From Diphasiastrum complanatum (taxonomy: Eukaryota > Streptophyta > Lycopodiopsida > Lycopodiales > Lycopodiaceae): DNA of 64,000 nucleotides. The stretch is taken from assembly GCA_029204225.1 (NCBI GenBank), contig CM055097.1, forward strand, positions 32,768,802 to 32,832,801, written 5' to 3'. The translations under genes were made by a program, and so were the position numbers. The notes under the pieces were generated by a model. The model saw nothing but the letters and a program-made list of their open reading frames with translations. It had not been told where the DNA came from and ran no database searches. Shown here piece after piece: positions 1 through 11,889 of the stretch (position 1 is its first letter; each line of letters begins with the position of its first letter).

Positions 1-692
1 TATTCTCCATGATCCTTTCAAGCTTGGCATTTTTATATGTCGAAGGCCTATTGCTCTTCCAAGAAAGACAAAATATCTTGCAAATAAACCATAAATTATT
101 CGTATTCCAAAAGTTAAACTTCATCTCAAAAGCCAAAATATCTTTTATTTTCATGTATTGCCAACAGACAAAAAAGCCTGCAATAAGGGTTGTGGGTGCA
201 ATGGAGTGACACGTTAAATCTAAAATTAGTTCAAGGTCTATATTGCAATGGTAAACCTATTCCAAAGATATGTGAAAGAAAGCTACATAATAAGCAAGCA
301 TTCAAAAACACCTTCTAAATCAAACCATATATTCATACTTCTAGAAATCTACTAGATCTTGTATACAATGACATTTATGGCCTATGTAGACTTTTTCCAT
401 ATGGGTAGCAAAATATTTTAAGCATATATTTGGGTAGAAGTTTGAAGAATAGGAAAAATCTAGTTTAATTATTTTGCAATTTCATGTACATAAGTAAATC
501 TCACATGTGTGGAGCATGTTCCCACATGTGGAGGGTATGCATACTCATTTTAGATCTTTTATGTTGAGTTTGAATAGTCAATAGGCCTCAAACTTGAGTT
601 CTAGTCAGATAGTGACATTCGTCACATAATGTAAAGATTGAAGTGCATCCAAATCACATAATTTGGCCCAATCACATTATGAGGTGTAGATT
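1..692. other. Intergenic, no gene recognised
   Basis: AT-rich sequence with no supportable coding region. Around 512-535 lie two close CACATGTG-type motifs (a CACATGTGTGGAGCATG block followed by CCCACATGTGG). The same arrangement recurs inside the LTR relic at 52950-53620 and, inverted, inside the LTR at 60869-61731, so this stretch may be an old LTR remnant. From about 610 it grades into a degenerate tandem repeat. Confidence 0.4.
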
Positions 693-822
693 ACAAGGCC
701 AATCACTTTAAGAGGTGCATTACATGTGGATTGATGGGATAAGGGAGATAGAAAAACGTGAACAAGACTGTAGGAATATTGCGGAACAGCTCTCCCGTTA
801 CAATCAGCTGCTAGATGCAAGT
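612..822. repeat. Degenerate minisatellite plus truncated family A head
   Basis: Units of about 31 bases resembling 'ccaatcac..t.tgaggtg.attaca' lie head to tail at 640-725. They lead into a stretch (about 693-822) nearly identical to the start of family A at 8113-8250 ('gatgggataagggagatag', then 'aatattgcggaacag'). The copy stops abruptly after about 130 bases, at 'gatgcaag', so it is a truncated fragment. The short reading frame across it is not a gene. Confidence 0.7.
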
Positions 823-962
823 CCACATTACAACTTCCTCATGGTCTTACAATACACGTGCCATGGAATCGAATTAACTTGGGGTGACATGCCCACATCC
901 TAGCATACAAAGAACCGGATTTTTACAAAATTGTCAGGCTAGAACTGCAACTGTCAAAAAAT

Positions 963-2598
963 TTACAACTTCAACCTAGTACTCATCAACATCAGCTGCA
1001 CATGCATCAACCAATTTGTACAAATACTCCTTGATGTGTGCTTGAGAGACTTCTGGAATAGATATTGATCTTTCAACATCATATCCATGTATTTATGAAA
1101 GGATATCAATCCTTTCATCTCATCATTGTCCAGTTCATTTGTGGTTGCCAAAAAGATCGCTTCCTCTTTTGAAGGCAAAGAGTGCAACAATCTGAAAGGT
1201 TCACTCCATGTATCGTCTCCATCAGTGCAATAATACTTCCTGCATGGTTGGTTCACCATTCAACATTTGAAAATAAAAGTAGTGAGGATTGGTGTGTCCT
1301 TCTAGACCATCATTTCCACGAACAATAAATGGCTCTATGAATCCTTTCCAATTTGTTCTAACAACTCTACTTCAGTACTTTCAGTACGAACACCACCTAT
1401 CTTTAGGCCAATTCGTCCTAACATATCAGGCATAGTAAGAACGGATTTACATTTTAATGCCCTAGAGATTGCACTAAAAACTTGATCGATGTCTTCATGC
1501 GTGTGTCCGACCATCAAAAATCCCATTTCAACAGTCTGAAATATGTTATGTACCACAAGCATAGAAGAAAGACCAAAGATGAACCTATTTTTATTTTCCC
1601 TCCAACAGTTGTCAGCTTGAATACGTAAGATGGGAGGGAGATTGCCGCGTGCAAGTTGCACCTTTTGTATTGCTCACATAATGGATGTGACCACCTGATT
1701 GCTGTCATGCAGATGCAAGGTGTCTGTCCACACATCATAGAGCAATTTGAATCTGTGAACTAGCACTCCACAAACATGCGTTTTCAAAAAAATGGTTACC
1801 CTCCAATCTTGGAGGAGTCTTTTTGAAATGGGGCAATGTTGTTGTATTTTGATCCATGCCAACAATAATAAGGCACAACGATTGCTTTGGATGCGATCTT
1901 GATTCTTCTTTCCAATATGTGTATAGCTTTCTCGAGCCAAAAACATGCAATAAGTGCCGATTTCTCGTTGCAATATGGCGATCTCGCACCTTGATATCAG
2001 TAGAAGTTTCGATCGCATTTTTTAGCTCATCACAAATCTTGCATTTGGACATTCTTTGTTTTGTTGGAGTCTTGACATATCGAAACTCATGTCTCCACAA
2101 CCGATACAATGTATTTTTGGAGATTGTGGACATGCTAGTTTCTTGAGGTTCTTTGTTGATGGAATTGAAGACATCACCTTCAGACATGCCAAGAGGGAGA
2201 TGATGTTCATAATGAACTACTCCATCTTTTGATTTATGTTGAAGATGCGGTTGGGGTAGAGCATGCTTTTCTAAGATTCCACGCATAATAGCAAGTCCCC
2301 GTCTTGAATGTGCGCGTTGTTTTAATGTACATGTGTTCCCATGAAATTTATAGACAATACTGTTGCGTGCCTCTGAGATTATCTGCCAAAACAATCAATG
2401 GGAAACTCCCAATAGATCTTGGAATGCCTTTGAACATATGGTTTTACCTGAAATTACAGGTTTAAGTCTTGAACATGGTTCTTCCCACATATTGCATGCA
2501 ATGTTCGAATTATCTCGTGCCTTCAAAAAACACCCGAACATTTGTAAAAGGTAATTATGTCTAGCCGATCCTCGCTTTCTCCATACACTTAGTCTCAA
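963..2598 (-). pseudogene. DUF7869-type protein gene, broken
   Basis: Successive minus-strand frames (2598-2395, 2394-1735, 2018-1674, 1661-1335, 1259-963) together read like one protein of the DUF7869 kind. The early part has a Cys pair (CKICDEL) followed by an Arg/His-rich helix. Then comes VGMDQNTTTLPHFKK, and then QADNCWRENKNRF...MGFLMVGHTHEDIDQVFS, the most diagnostic part. The spaced Asp-Asp-Glu/Asp residues (GMDQ, ADN, HTHED) resemble an RNase H-fold nuclease or transposase layout, but that is inference. At least two frame changes (near 1740 and 1670) interrupt it, although some could be short introns. No flanking inverted repeats were found. The domain name rests on recalled family motifs only. 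Confidence 0.6.
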
Positions 2599-2652
2599 GT
2601 CTTCACATTCTTTGTAAGTGATTTTGCATATACATAATTTTTTACAACAAGG

Positions 2653-3652
2653 CTACATCAAAGTCTCTTTTATATGTTTTGGTGATAAAACAGAATCTGC
2701 CTTCTTAAGAGTGACGAATGCAAGCACATGCTTTCTTTTGCAGTTTCGAGAAGCTCCAAAAGATTTGAAACTTGGATCATGTTGCATTGGACTCTCAAAA
2801 CTCTTCTCGTGTGATTGACCAACTCTTGATACAGATTCTTTTAACATCTCATTCCAATTACCTATCTCGTTGTCTTCATCAAAATCAAACATAGAAAAAT
2901 CTGAACATGTTGTCTAGAAGTAGTAGAAAGCAATGCTGCAAAGGATGCACCTGTTGTCTTCTTGGATTGTCTTGCCATTTGAGAAAGTCTATGACTGTGA
3001 CTGTCGGTGATAGCATTCGCTTGAGATACATTATTGTTAACCACATCGTCCATCCCAGTTAGGATGTTTGAGTTGTATGTCGATCGTGTCAGATCATAAC
3101 CAATTACATCGTCCACGCCTGTCAAAACATCAGAGTTGTACAGAGCTGGTCTTGTAGCATTGCTATCAGTTACATAACGAGCATTGATATCATCCACACC
3201 GGTGAGAAAATCTGAACTGTATCTAATCCGTTTGAAGTTCGCACTATTATTATGATTGACATCTTCCACGCCAGTGAGGAAATCAGAATTATATGTTGTT
3301 TTTGTTGATGTTCTCTTGTCATGATTGAAGGTAGTCGTACATTGCATACATGTTGATGATCTGTTGTAATTGTGATCATAATAAGTGTAATACTCATTCA
3401 TTGTCTCGTCGAACGATACGTGCCTAGCATTCGTAGCATGTAAAGAAAGTTTCGATACACACCATATCATCGATTTATTCAGTGAGTAAAATGGGAGTCC
3501 GTCATCTGCCATGGCATTTTGAATGGTTCCTTCATTTGTTACCGATATTAACTTTACAGTGGCTGTTTGCAAGGAAAAAGACCTTTTTTTCAAGCTATTT
3601 TCGATGAAAAATCGTCGCCGCGTGCTATTACGTTGACGCGGAACTGTTAAAA
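2653..3652 (-). pseudogene. Upstream portion with four-copy peptide repeat
   Basis: A minus-strand frame open from about 3652 to 2862 continues, after a shift at about 2895, into a frame running to 2653. The shift is visible because the earlier frame's tail reads the same bases that give MFDFDEDNEIGNW in the next frame. The first part is rich in Ser, Thr, Asn and Asp and carries four copies of a (Y)NSDFLTGVDD-like block. No ATG starts it, so the true start may lie in an upstream exon. It lies just upstream of, and on the same strand as, the DUF7869-type frames and may be their N-terminal part. Function unknown. It could equally be a separate decayed gene. Confidence 0.45.
3030..3300 (-). repeat. 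Four-copy coding repeat (NSDFLTGVDD type)
   Basis: Read on the minus strand, four blocks of about 11-13 residues (NSDFLTGVEDV, SSDFLTGVDDI, NSDVLTGVDDV, NSNILTGMDDV) are spaced 21-27 residues apart. The DNA shows the same periodicity around 3045, 3107, 3190 and 3263. Codons vary while residues stay similar, which suggests past selection on the peptide. The spacers are unrelated to each other. Confidence 0.75.
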
Positions 3653-3860
3653 AATCACGCGTAAGTGGCCCATAATGGCCGGTTGCACTGCTATTAAAAT
3701 TTTGATCATTTGCTAATTTATGTTGTATGAAAATTTCATTTATGCGGCCTATGCCCCTAGTTTCCGAGTTTGTCGGGACTAGGAGGTGCCAAGTATATTC
3801 GTAATATAGTTCTAGTAATTAAAAACTTGACCGTAAGCCCATAAAAACTAAAATCGTAAA

Positions 3861-5665
3861 TAGGACCCAACTTGGCTTTGAAATTGCAAGTAGAGTGCAA
3901 ACAGGCTGGGAGGGAGCCCCAGGGATTAAATGGAGCAGAGATCTGACTCCAAAATGAAACACAAAACAAGGACAGATCAACGATGCACATGCTGCAAAAT
4001 GGCCTCCCTGTACAGGGATTTCAAGAAAGTTGAAATGGCTCCACACTACAATGATTAATAGATTTCCAAGACAGCATAAATAAAGCAGCAATGCCTCAAC
4101 CTGTATGATAAGTAATCATTACCAAATTCTCAGATCACAATGTTTAACTAAACAGTCTGTTATAAAGCAAATTAAAAATCAATGATCCTCAGGTAGATGC
4201 TAAGCAACAAGCCCACAGTCTTCCACAGATAGAATTACTACAAATGATTCAGCATAATCTCCCACAGATCAAAGGCCTGCAACCACAGAGTTAGAGACAG
4301 TACAACAAATGGCATCAAATCTGATTTGATAAACAATGATCCAAGAAATAAACACAATGCTAAAGGTTGAGAAACATATCAATAACAATGAATTAGAAAT
4401 AGTTTGCAGCAAAGGCAAAACACAGAAATTAGAGTGGAAGGCACCAAGCAGTCATCTGCCTCTTCTCCTTTCCTCCTCCTTGTCTCTGTGGGATTGAGCA
4501 CAAATTGGAAGTGGAGGAGATGAGAGGCACCAAGCAAAACAGTTTCTACTCTTTCCCTTTCTCTCCAAGCTTCTCCACACAAGTTCTCTCTCTCTCCAAG
4601 AAGATGACAATGAGAATCATAAGAATGTTGTCCCACTCCCCTCCTTATACGTAGGGGCTCAATGGGTTGGAGGTGCACCCCTTCAAGAAATGGGACACCT
4701 TCTTATGACTTTTCAAAAACTGTCTCTAAAAATAGGGCACTGGCCCAAATTCGTTTTTTAGCACCTAACTTGGCCTCAAATTGCAATTTCAAAGCCAAGT
4801 TGGGTCCTAAAAAACGAATTTGGGCCAGTGCCCTATTTTTAAAGGCAGTTTTTGAAAAGTCATAAGGAGGTGTCCCATTTTTTGGGGACAACATTCTTAT
4901 GATTCTCATTGTCATCTTCTTGGAGAGAGAGAGAACTTGTGTGGAGAAGCTTGGAGAGAAAGGGAAGGAGTAGAAACTGTTTTGCTTGGTGCCTCTCATC
5001 TCCTCCACTTCCAATTTGTGCTCAATCCCACAGAGACAAGGAGGAGGAAAGGAGAAGAGGCAGATGACTGCTTGGTGCCTTCCACTCTAATTTCTGTGTT
5101 TTGCCTTTGCTGCAAACTATTTCTAATTCATTGTTATTGATATGTTTCTCAACCTTTAGCATTGTGTTTATTTCTTGGATCATTGTTTATCAAATCAGAT
5201 TTGATGCCATTTGTTGTACTGCCTCTAACCCTGTGGTTGCAGGCCTTTGATCTGTGGGAGATTATGCTGAATCATTTGTAGTAATTCTATCTGTGGAAGA
5301 CTGTGGGCTTGTTGCTTAGCATCTACCTGAGGATCATTGATTTTTAATTTGCTTTATAACGGACTGTTTAGTTAAACATTGTGATCTGAGAATTTGGTAA
5401 TGATTACTTATCATAGAGGTTGAGGCATTGCTACCTTATTTATGCTGTCCTGGAAATCTATTAATCATTGTAATGTGGAGCCATTTCAACTTTCTTGAAA
5501 TCCCTGTATAGGGAGGCCATTTTGCAACCTGGAGGCCAGTTTGCAGCATGTGCATCGCTGATCTGTCCTTGTTTTGTGTTTCATTTTGGAGTCAGATCTC
5601 TGCTCCATTTAATCCCTGGGGCTCCCTCCCAGCCTGTCTGCACTCTACTTGTGGCACATTTGCAA
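3861..5665. repeat. Large near-perfect palindrome
   Basis: The left arm (about 3887-4778) and right arm (about 4790-5660) are inverse copies. The symmetry centre is near 4784 and the spacer is only about 12-20 bases. A minus-strand frame in the left arm and a plus-strand frame in the right arm encode almost the same peptide (ending CKLFLIHCY), so the arms are nearly identical. The left arm has an extra block of about 45 bases near 4642-4690. The 28-base motif at the centre ('ttgcaatttcaaagccaag') recurs inverted at the outer left edge (3861-3889), so the left arm ends where another unit begins. A transcript across it would form a long hairpin. Origin could be two LTR-type sequences head to head or an inverted duplication. 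Confidence 0.85.
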
Positions 5666-7556
5666 TGTTTGCAGCCACCTTTATTGTCAAACCCCGCTGG
5701 ATCTTGCTTCTTCTGCATGTGATTGTCTTGTCCTCTTCTTCAGTCTTTTGTCTTTAATTGCATTTGAGTGCTCATTTTGGATCAATTTATCTGCACGTTT
5801 GGGCATTCCTACTTCTGTTTCTTGTAGATCTTGTTGCTTTGATCCATTTCTTTGCACCTGTTCTTTAAATTACACAATTGGCAGTGAGTTCAGGTGATCA
5901 ACCTCTCTCTTTCCTGCGGTCTTCTCCTTCACTTGTTTACCTAGGATCGGATTTGCCGCTTCCCCTTGCATTAGCTGCCTGCGTGGGAAAGCCTGCCTGC
6001 GTCTGATCACTCTTCGCTGCCCTGGAATCCCATCGCTGCTGTGGCTCGCTCCCTCACCTGAAATTACCTGTGATCAATCGCTACCTTCTTGATCTGGCTT
6101 GCGCTCCCTGCTCGCTGCCCTTCTGTGGCCCGCTTCCTCCTGCCTGCCCGCTACAGATCGCTCTCCTTCCAATGTCCGTCCCCTTAGCTGCTTGCGACCT
6201 CACTCCACCTGCCCACGACCCTGCCGTGGTCCGCTTCCTGACACATTAGCGTGCCCTCTTCCCTAACCCTGCCGCTCTCTTCTCCGATCTATTAGCGTGC
6301 CCTCACCAACATCCTACGACCCTCCTGTTCCCGCTCACTGGCCCGTTCTGTGGCCAGTCGGCCTGCCTGTCCATCGCTGGCTTGTTTCTTGCCGTTTTCT
6401 ATCTGCCAGCGGCCCACCTCTACTTCTGTCCATTTCTCTAGTTTTGCTTGCAGCTTTGGCTAATTCCCTGCCTGCAGCCTATTCCAAAAGGTGCCCATTT
6501 TCTACCTGCCTGCGTGCCATCAGATCCATCCACCTGTGAATTGATCCTCTGGAACAAATCCCTTCCCTGCCCTGCGGCCCATTACCCATAGTTTACGGGC
6601 CACCTCATCTCCTACTTATGTGGAAAGATCCACCATGTGGCCAATTCAAACATTTATCAACAAGCTCTGCTACCATCTATCCCTCTCTATGGCCCATTCT
6701 CCGGTTTGTGCGCCTCATGTCTCTCATCTAGTCCATCATCCTACTTGCCTTCCCTACCCACGACTCGACTTGAGGCCATTTCACATTTAGGCCATTTCAT
6801 ATCCTGTCTGCGAGTTAGATACTCATTGTGTAGTGTTCCTGGTTGCTTTTGATTTGAGTGGTCTTGAAATTCTAAAAGCCAGATTGGAAGTAGTTTCAAA
6901 CCCGTGTGCATGTCAGTGTCTGTCATTAGGGCTATTTGTGAGGAGATGAGAGGTGTTTGAACTTTGTTTAAGTCACATGCCTTCTACATGAGGCAATGTT
7001 CCCTTGACCCTTTTTTTTTTTTTTTGCTTTTGACCATCGTTGCCCGGATTGTGGCTTATCGAAGTCTGGCCCTACGATGCTGGACAGAAGTTGCAGCTCT
7101 CGGTTTTGGAGATCTTCGTGACTCCAAACTTGTGAAACTTTATACTATCCTCATGGTCTAATTGCAGACCATATCACCATCAGTAACAAGTATTCTCGAA
7201 GCCTATGCAAATGGTTCAAATGAAGATTAGGCATTTATTCAAGATCTAACCCTGTTTTACCTCACTCGTTAAGTGATTTCTAGCTCATACACGAGTTAGG
7301 CTTGTACGTCCTATCGGTATCCCAAAAGCCAGAGCTTACACGCGTGATTTATTGTTCATTTCAGAGTTTCATAGGCTATCCGAAAATTGCCCGGTAGACC
7401 GTTAGGAATTTGCCTTACCGATTGCCATTAAAAGTGCCGATGGTCATGAACGGCCTTATTTTCGACTCCATACCCAATGGAGCTTGAGCTGTAATTGTGG
7501 TATAGAACGACTTCCGTTAGCATTTTCTTAGATTGGCAGTCTATTTGGGGGTTGTT
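5666..7556. other. No gene recognised; C+T-rich tract
   Basis: No convincing coding sequence. From about 5890 to 6650 the plus strand is unusually C- and T-rich with many ctgcctgc/cctgccc words, unlike its AT-rich surroundings. At about 5872 'ttacacaattggcagtgagttc' resembles a copia LTR end plus a damaged primer site, so the right arm of the palindrome might be an LTR followed by leader. This is weak. A run of T lies at 7011-7025. Nothing recognisable at 6860-7556. Confidence 0.4.
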
Positions 7557-8003
7557 TTATAATCCTTCAGTGGCAAACAACTGATTTTTGTCAAAACTAC
7601 AGTAACCTTTGAAGCTAGCTGAACAAACTATATTTCCATCAAAATCCATACAATCAACAATATCATTGTTGTTATAAATATGACATGCCAAGACTGCAAG
7701 ATCGTCAATCTTCACCATGTCATTGTTATCCCACAATAATCTGTTTGCCATTAAGTCTAACAAATTATCATAAATGTCTGCAAGATGAGTGATACCCATC
7801 TGTGGGTATGGCAATGGACAATCCATCTTGAGCACTTTTGATATACTCACCATGCATTTATTTGTGCCAATTTCGCGAAAGAAACGCATCTGGCTTTGTT
7901 CAGTACTCAAAATTTGACCGAATGCAACGACTTCTTTTCGATATAGCAAGACAACGTGGACATTTTTCTCACGATCATTTTCCATTGCAAGCCCTACACA
8001 CAC
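7557..8003 (-). pseudogene. DUF8039-like fragment
   Basis: An open minus-strand frame of 148 codons. The pattern VHVVLLYRKEVVAFGQI... IGTNKCMVSISKVLKMDCPLPYPQMG...LADIYDNLL...LLW resembles the DUF8039 domain seen beside plant transposon proteins ('v.l....vA.G.i ... V.i..v...d..LP.P ... w'). Acidic, with no membrane segment or catalytic motif. No companion transposase was found next to it. The assignment is from memory of the domain's pattern. Otherwise an orphan reading frame. Confidence 0.35.
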
Positions 8004-8112
8004 AAAGAGAAATTAAGATGTCAACATACGTTGGAACATACATACATACAATGTAGATGTAAATTTATATCGCACAATGTTTCGCCATTGGTCCTTGAAG
8101 TTTGGCCCTTAC
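8004..8112. other. Short spacer before family A
   Basis: AT-rich, with no gene. It ends in 'cccttactttaagaggccaatcactttaagaggtg', the minisatellite-like lead-in also seen at 690-725. Confidence 0.4.
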
Positions 8113-9226
8113 TTTAAGAGGCCAATCACTTTAAGAGGTGCATTACATGTGGATTGATGGGATAAGGGAGATAGAAAAACGTGAATAGAGAAGACAGCAA
8201 GAATATTGCGGAACAGATCTCCCGTTACAATCAGCTGCTAGACGCAAGAACGGTCTAATAGAAAGCTTATGCTAAGTATAATCACAACTTTAAGTGTTCT
8301 AGTTGCCCAACAGGATCTTAAAAATTAGTTCATACTCACAAAGATGAGAGTACAGTCCACCGAAGAGATTACAAATGGTTTGTGTGTGTGGTATTACTCA
8401 AAATCAGATTCAATATAAAGTTTAGTTCTGAAATAGATGGAAGAGCAGTATGATATCGCGAGTTTCTCAGGCATCAAAGACAGCCATCGTATGATCAGAA
8501 GCGAAGGAGTCATAGACGTCCATGTTCTGATCAGAGTGAGTAAACAAGCATGATCAAACAATGATAAAGTGCATTCAATCACAACAAGCATTCATCTACG
8601 TTGTACACAGATAGAAAAGCGTGCTGCTGCTATATTATACTGAAGTACAATAATATAGCAATTACAACTAGAATGGTGATGTAACTGGGAGGCTCAAATC
8701 ATACGTCTCATGGACGGAGCATCACATAGAGTGTGCCTGGATGATCCATTTATAGATTGCATCCATAAATTACAATACATGTTTGTCATCTAATTAGACA
8801 AGCCGTTGTACTTGGAAGTATTGGCTTCAGATGACAACTATACATTGTATATATAGTCAACCTATAGGGAATGTTGACGCAGATGAGGATTCTGCAAATA
8901 GAGCTCTCACTTCGCATTTTACGTGAAGTGGCTTTCTCTCACTTCACATTTTTGGGAAGTCACTGGGAACGTTCCTTGTTGAAAATAGACGACTCTCAGG
9001 TTTTTTTCTCTCTCTTCAAAATTTTGCAAAAAAGCCGACAATGCCCTTAAAAAGGCGACACTATCCTTCAAAAAGCCGACGATGCCCTTAAAAAGATGAC
9101 ACCATCATTTAAAAAGTTCACGGTGCCCTTAAAACAAGTTAACTCCTTAAAAATAGTTGAAAGGAAGAAGTTTAAGACAAGTGTCACTTTTTGAGAATAA
9201 GCCGTCACTGTCGCAAAAAACCGACA
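8113..9226 (-). repeat. Family A repeat, interrupted copy (left part)
   Basis: Matches 31308-32285 over most of its length (for example 'gttctgatcagagtgagtaaacaagc' and 'gatccatttatagattgcatcc') and, inverted, 24880-25381. On the minus strand 'tctataaatgg' (about 8748-8758) looks like a TATA box. Its right part is a run of imperfect units 'gccgacaatgcccttaaaaa' / 'gacgacactatcatttaaaaa'. These traits fit an LTR of a copia-like element read on the minus strand. The copy is split at 9226 by the element 9227-14695 and resumes at 14696. Confidence 0.75.
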
Positions 9227-9883
9227 TGTGAAAAAAGTGGATCTTGAATGGATCCAAACTCCCAAAATACTTGGCTAAGATCTTTGCACAACAAGCTACA
9301 AAAGCTAGAAATGGCAAAGCATCCTAATGCTACATTTGATACACATGAACTTGACAAAGCATTCAAGAGACAAAAGAAACTAATAAAAGGTACTAATAAT
9401 GGCTGTCAAAAATAGCAGCAAACAGGGATCCCAACAGCAGCCTACCACTTTTGAAAACCTCTTAAGATCATACACAAAAGCTTGAAGACAATACACAAAG
9501 CAATGCTCTCAATGGAGGAAGAAACTATCACAATGATCTATTGATCTCTCTCAACAATACAATAAGTTTCTCCAACCTGTTCTCCACGAATAACAGCCTA
9601 ATATAGGTGAGAGAGATGACTCTCTCTCCTCTCTCTAAAACTTAGGACCCAATTTTAGGGCACCAGTACCTAAAATAGCCAATTTTGGCCTATATTTCCA
9701 AATAACATGATTTTGGTGTCATTTCGAAGGTCCTGAAGTTTGAGACTTCTTCAATATGAAATATATACTAAAATAAAAGTATCTAGACCTCTTTCACACG
9801 TGTGAAAGGTTAGATCCAAAATGATGTACAAAAATTGCCAATTTAGGCCTCAAACTAGCTAGGAAATGTTGACAATTTTCACA
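9227..9883 (-). repeat. 3' LTR of the gag-protease element (full length)
   Basis: 657 bases with ends TGTGAAAA...TTTTCACA. It holds the perfect 18-base palindrome CTTTCACACGTGTGAAAG at 9791-9808 and a minus-strand TATA-like stretch at about 9756-9775 ('tagtatatatttcat'). The segment 9497-9797, which includes the TATA-like stretch, is missing from the partner LTR. Confidence 0.9.
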
Positions 9884-9897
9884 CTCCCTCTTCAACT
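9884..9897 (-). other. Polypurine tract
   Basis: On the minus strand AGTTGAAGAGGGAG directly precedes the 3' LTR start TGTGAAAA, the expected position for plus-strand DNA priming. Confidence 0.8.
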
Positions 9898-11773
9898 TAA
9901 CTTGCTAGTTTTACAACACTACTTTGCTCCAACCTAAGAATGATCTCCATCATGATAATAGATCTCTTCTCAAGTGTTCTAATATGTACAATATGAAGTA
10001 CAACATAATTGATATAGATAATAGTGTCCATATAGGATGCTTCACTATTTCTTACATCAATTTTACATAGAATGGTGAACAAGATACATGTAAAAGAACA
10101 TAGAATCATAATGAAAGAATTCCTCCATGTATCCACCTTTGAAGTCTCTGTAAAACAGCAGCAAACAAGTTGTAAGTGAAAGTAACCAACAAGTGTTTGC
10201 ATGCCTCCTCCACATTCCACTATGCCCATAGTGAATGCACCATAATGTATCTCCATCACCACCTTGCCTTTGTAGATCTCCAATCCATGAAAGCCCTTAA
10301 GTGAATGAATGCCAAAATGATGTGTTCTCTGCTCCATTTGAATGAGGAAAACCTGAACTTGAAATACTTGAAGTATCTCCACAAGATTTGCATACAACCC
10401 TTGATCCTACATTGTCAACAATTTGCCAATTTGCCAAGACTAGGATGCTAGATCTTGAACTTTGCTCAAAAGTAAACATATTGATCACTTCAATATCTTT
10501 CAAGATTTGAATGAATGCATGTACAAGATCATAAAAACCAGCAATGATAACTATTCCATCTCCAAGATCCAAAGGACACAAAACTATGGAACTAGTTTCA
10601 TTGAATTTTGACAATTCCAACACATTGACATGACAATGTTCATACATGAGATTAAACAAGTAAGGTAGAGTAAAAGGACACTTCCTTGCTGCTCCAAGAA
10701 CCTTACTTGAACCTTCAAAAATCTATAAAGACAGATCCAAAATTCTTTGCCCATGTGGCTCCTCTTTGATGCTTTTGACTAGCTTCCAATTGCTACTTGC
10801 CTCTTGGTGTTGATGAAGCAATTCAAGATCAACACCTTGATCTTCTAATAAAACATCAAGGACTTTGAATTTATAAACATCTTCAGATCTGACCCTCTGA
10901 AGATACTCCCTCTCAAACACATGATTAACATTCAACAAGATCTCATCATTGCTTGATTTCAACCTTTCACTATAGTTAGTGAAAAAAATGTCACCATCAT
11001 AAACCAAAAGATAGATTTCTACAATTCTATCTAACATGAAGTAGAGTAGATGAAGTTGAGTATCAAACCTAATCAAACCAGCCCATTTGAGTTCAAACCA
11101 AACCTCAATGAGCTCACCAATGAGATCTTCCTTGCCTTGAAGAAATTGTCACTTGAGTTGCTCCATGTAGTCTTCTTCATCCAACCTTTTGCCATCTTGA
11201 TCATGCATGAACACTCCACCACAATCATAGCATCTTTTGAATGAAGAGATGTAAGATCCATGCCTTGGATCTTCCCAAGAGTCACTCTTCCTTTTCCCTT
11301 TCCTTCACAAGATTCTCTCTTAATGATCACACCACAAAAGTTAGCAATCTCCCTCTTGATAGTTGCATCATAAGAAATGGAAGAATCTCGACATTAGAAG
11401 CCATGAAAAGAATACATAGTACCTTCAACATAAGAATGATTGAAGTACTTTTTCTTGTCAAACCTGGATTTCTAATCAATGATATAGGTAATGATAATGA
11501 ACCCTCATTATCATTCACAAAAGCATCATTCAAAGTACATCCTACTTTGAACACTTCACATTCATCTCTCCCTTTTGACTTGAGATCTTCCTCACCAAGT
11601 CTCATAATAGAACCTTTTGATCTACTTTCTTTATGAATACATGTGACACCACTTGTTGCACAAATGACTTTCTTGGACTCATCACATAAAGATGCAAAAG
11701 AAATTTTTTTTTTAATCATGCTCAAAGCACCATCTTTTTCCAAATGAGTAAATAAGTCATTAGCAACAACCAT
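9898..11773 (-). other. Unrecognised internal region replacing pol
   Basis: Minus-strand frames at 11773-11327, 11330-11073, 11076-10723, 10659-10297 and 10397-9897 are open but show none of the integrase, reverse transcriptase or RNase H motifs expected here (no HHCC finger, no YVDD, no ADILTKP). The pieces are Lys/Glu-rich and mutually out of frame. A weak internal echo exists between 'PLDLEDGLVL' (about 11940) and 'PLDLGDGIVI' (about 10560). It could be captured host sequence or long-diverged filler. Confidence 0.5.
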
Positions 11774-11889
11774 CCTTTGATGAAGTTAGCTCTCTTCTTA
11801 CCTTTTCCATTTTTGCACTTGCCATGTAGTTCCATTGAAGAGCCACCAAGACTTGGAAATCTATGAGTAGAAGAGTTCAAACATGATAC

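Noticed and set aside
4379-5140. Twin reading frames on opposite strands encoding the same peptide
   Set aside because: They exist because the palindrome arms are identical. The peptide has no recognisable domain and no initiation context.
5866-5895. Possible primer-binding site 'ttggcagtgagttcagg'
   Set aside because: Only loosely like the initiator-Met site and no matching element structure follows. Kept only as a remark.
6297-6539. An 80-codon plus-strand frame
   Set aside because: A by-product of the C/T-rich tract. Pro/Leu/Ser composition without motifs.
9060-9225. Evenly spaced short repeats that could suggest a CRISPR array
   Set aside because: Units are degenerate, spacers are not unique and of constant length, and the context is a plant retroelement.
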